Shown piece after piece: positions 35,974 to 44,931 of a stretch of DNA of 64,000 bases. Both the position numbers and the translations under genes were made by a program. This stretch comes from an uncultured Eubacteriales bacterium (GTDB lineage: Bacteria; Bacillota; Clostridia; Oscillospirales; CAG-272). The stretch covers positions 20,325 through 84,324 of the forward strand of contig URCP01000002.1 in the NCBI GenBank assembly GCA_900546315.1, in the 5' to 3' direction. The notes under the pieces are model-generated. The model was given only the letters and a program-made list of their open reading frames with translations, did not search any database and was not told where the DNA came from. The first letter of the stretch is position 1; every line of letters starts with the position of its first letter.

Positions 35974-37423
35974 TTACTCTCCGAAAAGTGAGTTAATCTT
36001 TTCAAGATCGCTCAGCATCTTCGACTCATACTTCGCGTAAAGTGTTGAAACATTCTTGTTGCCCTTCAGTGTCAGGTTGACGAACTCACCCGGGAATCCG
36101 CCTATTGCGAGGAATTCTCCCCAGTCATAGCAACGTGTTGAGAGGAGAATATCGATCATATCCGACGCGCCCTCATCACGCGCAACCTTTCCCTTGAGCG
36201 CTCCCTCGTAGTACGCTTTGTAAACGTCTTCGGAACCTGACGCCAGCGCGGTCAGCACAACCGCGGTGCGTTCAAGGTTGTCTGCGGTCTTCGGCACCAT
36301 CATGATGCCGCCACTGTATACGGACGAGAAACTGTAGTAGCGCTCCTGCTCCTCGTCATATTTCGGTATCGGAAGTATTCCGAAATCTGCTTCCATGTTG
36401 CGCAGAGAGAAAACGGCACCGAGATTTGTGTTTGAGAACAGACCCTTGTTTTCAAGAAACATATTGATCCTTGTCTCATCCGGAGTTGACGTAATATGCG
36501 TATTATATAAAACCTCGGTATTTTCAAAGATAGACATGATACGCTGCGCGATACTGATCGTGCGTTCGTTGTTGAAAGAAAGCTGCGGTATCCCATCGCT
36601 GTCTTTTGAGACATACCAGCAATTCGCACCGTGCAGCAGCTGATATGAGAAACCGGCGCTCGCGACAATACCGTATCTGTCCTCCTGATCATATATGCCG
36701 TTTCCATCGAGATCAGCTGAGACGTTCTCAGACAGCAATGTGAGCTTGTCTAAAGTCCACTTTCCCTCATTTACAAGCCCGTACAGATCTTCAATGCCGT
36801 TCTCTTCCTGAAGCTTCTTGTTAAAAAGGATACATCCGGTGCTGTTCTTGTCGCTCAGTGTAAAATCCGAGTTCACCATGAACAGCTTATCGCCCGTCGA
36901 CAGCGTCTCTACCGAACCCTGATCCCACCACGGATCGCTGAAATCAACATACGGCAGCTGATAAAGGTCGAGGCAAAGCTCATCGGTTATCGCACCAGAA
37001 GCGTAGTAGGCCTGCGGAAACACGGCGTCATACGCGTTGTCATTTGCCATTACCGAAGCTCTGAAGTTTGTCACGATATTTGTCGCCGGCAGATATTCTG
37101 CCGAGAGCTTCACATTGTATTTTTTCTTCAACGCCGCGGTTTCGTTCGTAGACGGCGTCGTTCAGGGCGTCGCCTGTCGCCTCCTCGGCGGAAATATCAA
37201 CTGAATACGTCGTTTGCCAGTGAAGAAAGTGGAACTCGTAGCCGTCGAACGCCACGTCCGGAAGATCAGCCTGTTTCCTTGTTTCTTCGGATTCCGCGGA
37301 TGTCTGCTCCGGATCACCTGCTGTTGACGGCACGGTATCATCATCTGAGCCCGCATTCCCGCAACCGGACATGGTTGATATCAGCATTGCTCCGAACAAT
37401 ATTATCGCGATCTTTTTTCTCAT
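35974..37423 (-). pseudogene. Solute-binding lipoprotein broken by one frameshift in an A6 run (module C)
   Basis: The first part (ATG at 37423) has a signal peptide with lipobox MSGC and reads to NDAVYERNRGVEEK; the next part, in another frame, resumes with KYNVKLSAEYLPATN and continues intact to the end with WWDQGSVETLSTGDKLFMVN, NEGKWTLDKLTLL, DLDGNGIYDQEDRYG, DFGILPIPKYDEEQERYY and KGKVARDEGASDMIDILL. The break coincides with a run of six A (T6 on the plus strand, 37120-37125); five A would restore one frame of about 480 codons. All else is intact, so the mutation is recent, a sequencing slip, or a slippage switch. It is the last gene of module C, 23 nt after the isomerase-like gene. Confidence 0.82.
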
Positions 37424-37446
37424 AGCGGTATACATCTCCTTATATA

Positions 37447-38292
37447 TCATTGTTTTTCACCGTGAAGTATTTTTCTGAGCCTGTCGCAGCGATCATAGCA
37501 CTTTTTCATGAACTCAACCGCGCATTCGTCTGTGGGATAGACGACCTCCATTGTGAGCGGACCCGCGTATCCGATCGATCTCAGCGCGTTCATATCGGTT
37601 TCCCAGTCTGTTGTGCCGTCGTACGGCGGAAGATGCGAGTCGTCATCCTGCGCGTTGTCGTGAATATGTGTGGTGTAAAGCCGCTTTCCGAGCGTCTTTA
37701 TTGCCTTTGGCTCGTCGAGCTTTGTCATATGCGCGTGACCGAAATCCCATGTCGCGCCGACATACTCGCTGTCATAACAATCAATCAGCTCTGCGAGTGC
37801 CTCCGCGGAATTCGGGTATAATCTCCACTGCGGGTAGATCATCAGATTCTCAAGGCACAGATAAACTTTGTTCTGTCCGGCTTCGACCGCAAGCTTGTCA
37901 AGGCTCAGGCGGGAATATTCAAGCGATTTCTTCTCGTCGAAGTTGTCATTGACGGCAGAACGCGGATGGCAGGAACAGTATTTAGCGCCGAGCATCATGG
38001 TCGCGGTCAGGCATCTTGACAGCGCGGTCTCCATGGTGGGATCGATTTCCTCAGCGGATATCAGCGGATGGTAGTACGGCATATGCGTCTGTATGCACCT
38101 GAGGTCGTACTTTGAGAGCAGATCGTTTATTCGCTCAATTTCGGCTTCCCAGCCGTCGCTGTGGAAGACCTTGCTCGAGCCGAAGCCCATCGAGACCTCC
38201 CTGAATCCCGCCTCGTGAGCGCAGCGCATGATATACTCCATGTACTCATCGTGTTGAATCTGCATGGTGCAGGGGTTATTCGTTGAATTCAT
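37447..38292 (-). CDS. Sugar phosphate isomerase/epimerase-like TIM barrel (module C)
   Basis: A 281-residue protein of the xylose-isomerase-like TIM barrel family, which holds sugar isomerases, epimerases and endonuclease IV. Metal-ligand motifs are visible: CIQTHMPYYH (near 90), CLENLM (about 145, metal Glu), WDFGHAHM (about 180), HIHDN (about 210) and a late PLTMEV (about 255, metal Glu). ATG at 38292 follows AAGGAG. It lies between the DMT permease and the solute-binding gene and should act on the imported sugar or the galactose-linked product of the GH36 enzyme. The exact reaction cannot be told. Confidence 0.85.
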   Translation of the reverse strand: MNSTNNPCTMQIQHDEYMEYIMRCAHEAGFREVSMGFGSSKVFHSDGWEAEIERINDLLSKYDLRCIQTHMPYYHPLISAEEIDPTMETALSRCLTATMMLGAKYCSCHPRSAVNDNFDEKKSLEYSRLSLDKLAVEAGQNKVYLCLENLMIYPQWRLYPNSAEALAELIDCYDSEYVGATWDFGHAHMTKLDEPKAIKTLGKRLYTTHIHDNAQDDDSHLPPYDGTTDWETDMNALRSIGYAGPLTMEVVYPTDECAVEFMKKCYDRCDRLRKILHGEKQ

Positions 38293-38332
38293 AATATACA
38301 CTCCTTCTTTTGTGTTTTTTTGCCGGTATTTC

Positions 38333-39205
38333 TCACATAACGCAGATAATAATCACCCCCAGAATAAGCCCCGCAATCTGTTTCGCCTTCAATCTCTCAT
38401 GGAATACAACCACAGACACCATGGCGGTCATCAGTATCAGTCCGCCGTTTACGACCGGGAAGAAGACGATGCTCGGAAGCACTCCCGAGAGATAGAGGTT
38501 GAGGCTGTGAATCATTCCGAGTGCCGCGCCGGAGAATATCGCGAGCGGCAGGGCGGGGGAACACGATAGTTTCGCTTCCGCCCGGTCGGCGCGCGGCTTT
38601 TTCCCGCGCGGCAGGGCCATGCCCGAGATCAGCGCCATAAGGATGAACGAAATCAGCAGGAACAGGCTCATTTCCCCTCCGTGCCCAGATTCCTGATGGA
38701 CTTTCTGCATAACCCCGATAAGCCCCGTGAAGAGCATCGAGCCGAACGCGAAGATCATCCACCTGAAATTGACGCCACCGCGCCTAATATCCATCGTCAG
38801 CGCAAGCGCCAGCACAAGGATCGGAAGCAATATGATCTGCATCACCCGGACCTTTTCAGAATAGCAAATGACACTGAACACCGTCGATATAAGAAATCCG
38901 CAGCAGGAGATGAGCGTCGTGCAGGTCATGGACCCATAAGATATCGCCTTTATGTAGCAAAACTGAGCAAGCATATTGACAAGGGCGAATCCGACCGCGG
39001 TGACAAGCGTGAACAGCGAACAGGAATGATTTTTCCCAAAAATGAAGAACAGAAGCAGCACCGGAACAGCGCTGATATAGGTTACCGTGTTGAACAGCCC
39101 AAGATCAACCGCGCCGGATGATTCCTTTTTGCTGAAGGATTCAAACGCAGCGTTCTTTCCGGTCTCGAGGCTGACAGAGATGAAGAGAAGAATGTAGTTT
39201 ATCAC
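38333..39205 (-). CDS. DMT/EamA-like 10-helix permease (module C)
   Basis: A 290-residue membrane protein with about ten helices. It resembles the module B permease (KVHQESG in the central loop, FFPVVNGGLILMTAMVSVVV with FHERLKAKQIAGLILG at the end). The start is GTG at 39205 (VINYILLF), 22 nt after the GH36 stop; a longer open frame would overlap GH36. It is the second gene of GH36, DMT, isomerase, solute-binding gene, supporting sugar uptake. Confidence 0.83.
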   Translation of the reverse strand: MINYILLFISVSLETGKNAAFESFSKKESSGAVDLGLFNTVTYISAVPVLLLFFIFGKNHSCSLFTLVTAVGFALVNMLAQFCYIKAISYGSMTCTTLISCCGFLISTVFSVICYSEKVRVMQIILLPILVLALALTMDIRRGGVNFRWMIFAFGSMLFTGLIGVMQKVHQESGHGGEMSLFLLISFILMALISGMALPRGKKPRADRAEAKLSCSPALPLAIFSGAALGMIHSLNLYLSGVLPSIVFFPVVNGGLILMTAMVSVVVFHERLKAKQIAGLILGVIIICVM

Positions 39206-39227
39206 TTGATTTTGCTTTCCCGCTCTT

Positions 39228-41090
39228 TCACGCCTTATCGATATCCGTTCTGATGAACCCGAAGCTCTCTCGGATCTCCAGCCTGATACCAAATCTGTCG
39301 ATCTCCGCTCCGCTTACTGTCTGACCGCCTATACTGTAATTTTTCGCGGTATCGGCCGCCGGATATACCACGATGGCGTGCTGCATCGGATTTCTTACGA
39401 ACGTAAGTATCTTTATGACGGACATATCCCGGTTGCAGTACTCAAACGAAGTGATATCATTCGCGCCGGTAATAATTCTGCAATCGGCGCCGATAAAGAA
39501 TTCTCGGTCACGCTTATACTCCGAGATATGCTTCGCAAGGCGGTCCAGTACCTCGTCCGTCAGTTTTGTCAGGTCGCAGCTTATCCCGAGAGGTCCCGCG
39601 CTCAGGAAACCGTCAATCCACGAATAAGCGAGGCTCGCGACATTTTCCCACACACCGTCGCACGTCGTGAGGAGTTTGTCCTTCTTGTCCCCGCCATAAA
39701 CCGGGCTGAAACCTGGCAGAGACCTGATCGTCGCCCATTTCTCAATCCACTGCGGCGGCATTCGCAGCATAGTATCCTTGAATATCCGTATCCCGTCGAA
39801 CGCCGACTGATTGTCGGAGAGCCAGAAGCTGTCGAACAGGAATCCGTTAGCCATCTGCATTCTCATTCCGCCCGAGGCACAGTTCTCAAGGTAGATGTCC
39901 GGGTGCGCGCTCCTCAGATCTTTAATGAACTTCTCATACCCGCGATAGTAGCTGATGAACGCGTCGCCATACGGGTCATCAAAGATATCCGCGTTGAAAT
40001 CAAACTTTATGAAATCTATCCGGTAACGCTTTATGCGGTCATTCAGAAGGTCGAGGATATATTCGCGCGCCCCGGACTTCGCAAAGTTCACGAAATACTG
40101 CCTGCCGTACTCAATATAGCAATCCTTATGCAGTCTGACCGCCTCGGACGCATCTGTGGCGCGCTCGATCTCAAACCACAATCCGAATTTCATCCCGAGT
40201 GAATGTATCATATCGGAGAATTCCTTCATTCTCCCGACAAAGCTGCCGTTCCGGTTCTCTTCCCAGTCTCCGACCCGGTTCCACCAATTCATAGCGTCGG
40301 CGAACCACCCGGCGTCGACAACGAAATACTCCGCGCCGATCCTCGAAGCGATGACGGCCTGCTCGTGAAGGGAATCATACGTGAACGAATCGAAATTCGA
40401 CAGCCATGTGTTGTATATGACCGGCATCGTCCGTCTCGGGTAGATATCGTTTATATACCTGTGCAGTTTCCAGCAGTCAAGGTCGATCTTGTTCCGGAAA
40501 CCGAAATAGATTATCCTCGAAATTTCAGCTTTTTCTCCCGGCGCGAGGTTCAGGCTGAAATTGTCGGCGTCGGGTCCGATGACAACCTCCACCTGACCTT
40601 TTCCGCCGCCAAGGTCGCGGCGCCTCACGCTCATCTCCCATGAGAAGACCGCCGGAAGGTGAAAGACTATGCCGCGTCCGTTCTGATTGTTCCATATAGC
40701 GATAACCGGAGCAGCATCCAGTGTCGTCCTGACGCTGCCGACTTTAGAATACACGCCGGTCACGAGCGGCTGCCACCCGCCTGTGCTCTCATGCAGCCAG
40801 TTGTTGAACTGGGTGTAGACCTCATAGTCGCCATCTGGAAGGACAAATTTTGATTTTGCCCTCGTGATGGTCACGGGTTCTTCCGAAATATTGCCGACGG
40901 TATCCGTGCGTGAATACACGTCATCGTCGTTCACCCGCGTTTCGGACACGAGCTCCAGTTTCTCCGACCTGAACAAGAAGCGGGATTCGTCCCCTGTCTC
41001 CTCAAAGCCGCCGTTTCCCGGGCACCTGATCTCAAAGAGGTCAGTATAATTCCGTGTCTCAAGTTCGTTCATAAGCTTTTTTGTTATCAT
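39228..41090 (-). CDS. GH36 alpha-galactosidase-like glycosidase (module C)
   Basis: A 620-residue clan GH-D enzyme. The barrel spans about 220-510, with YFVVDAGWFAD (255-265), GLWFEIE (303-309), the nucleophile Asp364 in FIKFDFNAD, ENCASGGMRMQM (402-413) and acid/base Asp426 in WLSDNQ. An N-terminal beta-sandwich (1-215) and a C-terminal beta domain complete the family layout. It releases terminal alpha-galactose or a related sugar from imported oligosaccharides; there is no signal peptide. It is the first gene of the module C operon and divergent from the PocR-AraC regulator. Confidence 0.92.
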   Translation of the reverse strand: MITKKLMNELETRNYTDLFEIRCPGNGGFEETGDESRFLFRSEKLELVSETRVNDDDVYSRTDTVGNISEEPVTITRAKSKFVLPDGDYEVYTQFNNWLHESTGGWQPLVTGVYSKVGSVRTTLDAAPVIAIWNNQNGRGIVFHLPAVFSWEMSVRRRDLGGGKGQVEVVIGPDADNFSLNLAPGEKAEISRIIYFGFRNKIDLDCWKLHRYINDIYPRRTMPVIYNTWLSNFDSFTYDSLHEQAVIASRIGAEYFVVDAGWFADAMNWWNRVGDWEENRNGSFVGRMKEFSDMIHSLGMKFGLWFEIERATDASEAVRLHKDCYIEYGRQYFVNFAKSGAREYILDLLNDRIKRYRIDFIKFDFNADIFDDPYGDAFISYYRGYEKFIKDLRSAHPDIYLENCASGGMRMQMANGFLFDSFWLSDNQSAFDGIRIFKDTMLRMPPQWIEKWATIRSLPGFSPVYGGDKKDKLLTTCDGVWENVASLAYSWIDGFLSAGPLGISCDLTKLTDEVLDRLAKHISEYKRDREFFIGADCRIITGANDITSFEYCNRDMSVIKILTFVRNPMQHAIVVYPAADTAKNYSIGGQTVSGAEIDRFGIRLEIRESFGFIRTDIDKA

Positions 41091-41159
41091 GATGTTGTCT
41101 CCTTTAGTTGGTTTTGTGCTTTATGATGAAAATTGTAATTCGCATATGTAGAAATGTTC

Positions 41160-41181
41160 ATCAATTATATGTATAATTGAT
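41160..41181. promoter_or_regulatory. Palindromic operator between GH36 and its regulator
   Basis: ATCAATTATA, TG, TATAATTGAT: perfect 10-bp arms, in the 165-bp divergent region of module C, 79 nt upstream of the GH36 start. Confidence 0.55.
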
Positions 41182-41255
41182 TATAAGATATATAATTTAC
41201 TGAATAGTCAGACCGGCAAAGCGCGCGGGGCACTGAATCGAAGGGAGAGATGTAT

Positions 41256-42155
41256 ATGTCACTGACAATCGACAGCGAAAAGCTCACAAAGCTCATAATG
41301 TCACTCTATAACCTCATCCATGTCAGAATCGTTGTTTTCGACGAGAATTTCCATGAGGTATTCGCAATACCGCGTCGGTACAGCGCGTTCTGCGAGTCGA
41401 TAAACAGTATCCCGGAGATGCGCGCCGCGTGTGACCATTGCGCCGAGATGATGTGCCGCAAATGCGCCGCCAAAGGCAGTCTGATAGTCGACACATGTCA
41501 TATGGGTCTCACGGAAGCTGTCACGCCGATACATGAGAACGGGGCGATCATCGGTTATCTGATGTACGGGCAGTTCACAAACAAGCGTGACCGGGACGCT
41601 CTTCTGAAAACGGTGACGGAAAACGGCAGAAAAGCAGGCGTGCCGACCGACGATTTTGCACGCTGCCTGAAATCCGTTCAGCATAAGGGCGACGATGAGA
41701 TAACCAGCATTTCCGAGATAATAAATGTGTTTGCCAAATATGTTTACCTTGAAAATATTGTCTCTGCCAAGAAGGATGGAATGGCGTTCAGAATACTTGA
41801 GTATATAGACGACAATCTTGACAAAGACCTCTCGAGCAGCGCTTTGTGCGACGTCTTTTCGGTATCGCGCTCGCATCTGTATAAAATACTGTCACCGTAT
41901 ATTTCGGGCGGGATTGCGGATCATGTGATGAACAAGCGCATCGAGCGCGCGAAGTATCTGCTACGGCACACCGAGTATCCTGTCGATGAGGTCGCCTCCA
42001 TGATCGGATATTACGACGTCAGTTACTTCAGGAGAGTCTTCAAGACAAAAGTCGGGATGCCGGCATACACATATCGTATGGAGCACCTTACAGAAATAGA
42101 AAACAAAACGTCAGACAGGTCAGATCCATGTAAAATTGGTAAGAATATTTCATAA
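41256..42155 (+). CDS. AraC-family regulator with PocR-type Cys-rich sensor (module C)
   Basis: A 299-residue regulator. The N-terminal 160 residues match the PocR ligand-binding domain, including the Cys cluster RAACDHCAEMMCRKC and VDTCHMGLTEAVTPI, then YLMYGQF. The HTH pair lies at 200-285 (LSSSALCDVFSVSRSHLYKI and PVDEVASMIGYYDVSYFRRV). PocR domains sense small ligands such as 1,2-propanediol. The second ATG (41256) has GGGAGAG well placed and is preferred over the one at 41250. It is divergent from the GH36, DMT, isomerase, solute-binding operon. Confidence 0.9.
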   Translation: MSLTIDSEKLTKLIMSLYNLIHVRIVVFDENFHEVFAIPRRYSAFCESINSIPEMRAACDHCAEMMCRKCAAKGSLIVDTCHMGLTEAVTPIHENGAIIGYLMYGQFTNKRDRDALLKTVTENGRKAGVPTDDFARCLKSVQHKGDDEITSISEIINVFAKYVYLENIVSAKKDGMAFRILEYIDDNLDKDLSSSALCDVFSVSRSHLYKILSPYISGGIADHVMNKRIERAKYLLRHTEYPVDEVASMIGYYDVSYFRRVFKTKVGMPAYTYRMEHLTEIENKTSDRSDPCKIGKNIS

Positions 42156-42280
42156 ATTCCAATTCCACTATATCAATTATAGCATATACAACCAAACAAT
42201 TCAAGCGTAAAATTGTCCGTGTAACGGTAATATCGTCCGCGGTCGGATATGATCTGTTTCCATCCTCTTCAGTTCACGAC

Positions 42281-42309
42281 AGAAAAGCACCTCGGGGAGG
42301 TGCTTTTCT
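42281..42309. terminator. Bidirectional terminator
   Basis: AGAAAAGCACCTC, GGG, GAGGTGCTTTTCT: perfect 13-bp stem whose A/T ends serve as U tracts in both directions. It ends both the PocR-AraC gene and the SASP gene. Confidence 0.85.
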
Positions 42310-42360
42310 GAAGTATGTGGTGTGGTATGTATACAGTTTATATTGTGGGAGAAATGAATT

Positions 42361-42459
42361 TTAATATGCAGGAGATACACCTTCCTCGTTTGCGGCCTCC
42401 ATCTTGAACTGCTCGAGGGCAGCCTTTGCTTCGGGGACAACGATCTTGTTGGTAGACAT
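42361..42459 (-). CDS. Short alpha/beta-type small acid-soluble spore protein (32 residues)
   Basis: ATG at 42459 after AAAAGGAG encodes MSTNKIVVPEAKAALEQF, KMEAANEEGVSPAY and a TAA. The segment KIVVPEAKAALEQFKMEAANEEGV matches the N-terminal helix region of alpha/beta SASP, the proteins that coat spore DNA and protect it from UV. Normal members are 60-75 residues and go on to a second conserved helix (GxLTSRxNGxVGG); no such sequence is found in any frame downstream. So it is a truncated or miniature SASP. A strong terminator follows at 42281-42309, suggesting a complete transcription unit. It implies a spore-forming organism. Confidence 0.75.
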   Translation of the reverse strand: MSTNKIVVPEAKAALEQFKMEAANEEGVSPAY

Positions 42460-42531
42460 GTTGTTTTCTCCTTTTACAAAATATCTATATTATCGACAGG
42501 ATCGCTTCCCGATGGTATTCCGCCGGGCGGA

Positions 42532-42577
42532 TCCGGTCTGTTTATCAGAGCCTCGACGTTTCCGCCCGGCTCTGATA
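42532..42577. other. Two competing inverted repeats upstream of the DeoR remnant
   Basis: TATCAGAGCC (42543-42552) pairs with GGCTCTGATA (42568-42577), while CCGGGCGGA (about 42532-42540) pairs with TCCGCCCGG (42561-42569). The pairings exclude each other because they share bases, a layout like an attenuator. It may also be decay debris. Confidence 0.35.
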
Positions 42578-42655
42578 TTATTATCACCTGTGTGCGACGT
42601 ATTATGACTGGAATTTTATAGATTAAAAACGGCGCCGGATTATCTGTGGTGGTAA

Positions 42656-43315
42656 CATAAACAAATAGTATATGCACAGCGGCACCGTATTGCGCGTTTT
42701 GATGAATTCCAAAAAACGATCGTAAAGAAGCGCGGGGCGGCGGTCTTCATCGAGAAGCCCGACAGAGGCGGCGGTATGTATCAGAACGAGAAGCGCGAGA
42801 TCGGCAGGCTCGCCGCCGGACACATAAAGCCCGGTCAGACCATACTCTTCGACAACAGCACCACAGCTATCGAAACCGCGAAATTTCTCTCCGGCATACC
42901 GGGACTGACGTTCTACACGACCAACATCGAGATCGCGGCTATAGTCTCGGCGTATCCCGGCACGGTGATGTACTGCTCGGGCGGGTACTATTTTCCGGAC
43001 TCGAAGGGGTTTGTCGGACGGCAGGCGGAGGAATTCGTCTCGCGCGTGAAGGCGGATATCTGCGTCATCGGCGCGAGCGGGATATCGGTCGACATGGGAC
43101 TGACCAATCCATACCCGATGCACACGGCTCTGCAAAGGAAGATCATCGAGGCGTCGGATTTCAGACTCGTCGTCGCCGACCACTCGAAGTTCGGCAAGCG
43201 CGCTATGGAAAAGGCGGCGGACCTCTCCGAGATCGACCTCATCCTGACCGACGGCGGCATTCGTCCCGATGTGCTGGAAGAGTACGGAAAGTACACCAAG
43301 ATCGAAACGACTTGA
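42656..43315 (+). pseudogene. DeoR-family regulator lacking its HTH domain
   Basis: The frame from 42776 encodes the complete DeoR C-terminal sensor domain, which is related to ribose-5-phosphate isomerase and binds phosphosugars: EKREIGRLAAGHIKPGQTIL, DNSTTAIETAKFL, CSGGYYFPDSKGFVGRQAEE, VVADHSKFGKRAMEKAADL and DLILTDG. Upstream in frame only KKRGAAVFIEKPD resembles the linker after the HTH (usually RTHGGAV); before that there is no winged helix and a stop at 42653. It cannot bind DNA in the usual way. It ends 16 nt before the GH32 gene, of which it was probably the regulator. Confidence 0.75.
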
Positions 43316-43330
43316 CATGGGGGATTTATT

Positions 43331-44866
43331 ATGAAAGAAAAGAGCGAAAACACGGCGGAGTACCGCTTCCATATGCTCCGCGACCCGTACAGACCCGGAT
43401 ACCACTTCGCGATACTGTCCGGGGACGGAAGACCGGGCGACCCGAACGGCGCCTTCTTCGCCGACGGAAGATACCATCTGATGTATCTCTACAGGAATCA
43501 CACAAGGGAGGATTTCTGCTGGGGACACATATCCTCGACCGACCTGCTCCACTGGCGGGCGCATCCGGACGCGCTGACCGGTGTGAACGGGGATGAGGGT
43601 TGCTTCAGCGGCGGGGCTTTCCTCGACGACGACGGCACGGCTTACCTGACCTTTTGGAAGTTCGCCGCGAAGGACGGTAGCGACAACGGCGGAATAGCCA
43701 TAGCCCGCTCAAAGCCGCCGTATGACTACTGGGAGCGCATAGAGCCGATAGCGATAAACGGCTGTCAGGACCCGTGGGGAACCGTCGATATCGAGATCGA
43801 CGGCGAAATCGAACACATAGCCGCCGCCGACCCGAGCAACATCTGGAAAATGAATGGTCACTACTATATGCAGACCGGAAACCTCATCATCCTCAACTCC
43901 TACGGCAGGGCTCCGGACAGCGAGGAGAAGTACAAGGGCGACCACACCGACCTGTTCCGCTCTGACGACATGGTACACTGGACCTTCGTGCGCCGCTTCT
44001 ACGACAACCCGCGCACGAACCCGGAGTGGCCGGACGCGAGCGAGGACGACATGTGCCCGAGTTTCCTTCCGCTCCCGGACAGAAAGTGCGGCGGACGCCT
44101 GACCGACACATGGTTCCAGCTTTTCATAGCGCACAACCGCGGCGCGCAGTACTACACGGGAAAGCTCGACGGCGAAAAGTTTATTCCGGAAAAGCACGGC
44201 AGATTCTCATGGGTCGACAGCACGTGTTTCGCTCCGGAGGCTCTGATTGACGATAAAAACCGGCAGATCGCGTGGTACTGGCTAAGGGACAATCCGTGCG
44301 ACGATTTCGAAAAGTACGGCTGGACGGGTGTCTACAGTTTCCCGAGAGTTTTCTGGCTCGAAGACGGCGAACTGCGCATGGCTCCGGCAGAGGAGCTTGA
44401 CAGGCTCGGATACAACGCTCAGACTGTCGCCCCGATGAAGATCACAGGTAAGACGGAAATTCCGGTGAAGAACGGCGAATCGTTCAGACTGAAGTGCCGC
44501 ATATTGATGAGCGGCGCAGACAGGGCGGGATTTTCGGTCAGATGCTCCGGAGAGACCGGCGAGCACACCGACATTTATTATGACAGAACAACCGGAAAGC
44601 TCGTGTTCAACGCGACGGAGAGCGGCTGCGACGGTTGGAAGGCAAAGGAAGAGGCGCCGTTCTCTCTCGCGGACGGCGAGACGCTCGACCTTGATATCTT
44701 CGTCGATAAGTCGGTCGTCGAGGTTTACGCGAACGAGCGGCAGGCGATTGTACGGCGCGTTTACCCGTCAAAGCCGGAAACCGCGGTGAAAGTGTACGCG
44801 ATATCCGACGGCGCGGTATTCGGCGAGACGACAGTTTCCGAGATGGCTCCGACAAATCTGTATTGA
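43331..44866 (+). CDS. GH32 family beta-fructosidase-like glycosidase
   Basis: A 511-residue GH32 enzyme, cytoplasmic by lack of signal peptide, which should hydrolyse sucrose, fructo-oligosaccharides or levan fragments. Motifs: the nucleophile Asp in GDPNGAFFADGRYHL (D37), GCFSGGAFLDDDG, the expected acid/base region as EDDMCPSFLPL (usual motif ECPD, so divergent here), and a C-terminal beta-sandwich with FVDKSVVEVYANERQAIV. It is followed after 30 nt by a solute-binding lipoprotein, so the pair would bind and cleave a fructan. It follows a DeoR remnant. Confidence 0.85.
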   Translation: MKEKSENTAEYRFHMLRDPYRPGYHFAILSGDGRPGDPNGAFFADGRYHLMYLYRNHTREDFCWGHISSTDLLHWRAHPDALTGVNGDEGCFSGGAFLDDDGTAYLTFWKFAAKDGSDNGGIAIARSKPPYDYWERIEPIAINGCQDPWGTVDIEIDGEIEHIAAADPSNIWKMNGHYYMQTGNLIILNSYGRAPDSEEKYKGDHTDLFRSDDMVHWTFVRRFYDNPRTNPEWPDASEDDMCPSFLPLPDRKCGGRLTDTWFQLFIAHNRGAQYYTGKLDGEKFIPEKHGRFSWVDSTCFAPEALIDDKNRQIAWYWLRDNPCDDFEKYGWTGVYSFPRVFWLEDGELRMAPAEELDRLGYNAQTVAPMKITGKTEIPVKNGESFRLKCRILMSGADRAGFSVRCSGETGEHTDIYYDRTTGKLVFNATESGCDGWKAKEEAPFSLADGETLDLDIFVDKSVVEVYANERQAIVRRVYPSKPETAVKVYAISDGAVFGETTVSEMAPTNLY

Positions 44867-44931
44867 CAAATAAATAATAAAGAGAGGTATTCCGGCATGA
44901 AAAAGAAAGACTCATATCACTTCTCCTCGCG

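Noticed and set aside
37120..37125. Programmed ribosomal frameshift in the module C binding protein
   Set aside because: The needed shift is +1 and no stimulatory site is visible; slippage or mutation is simpler.
42623..43564. A 313-codon open frame on the minus strand
   Set aside because: It is antisense to the DeoR sensor domain and GH32 start, which have clear motifs; its protein is low-complexity basic sequence.
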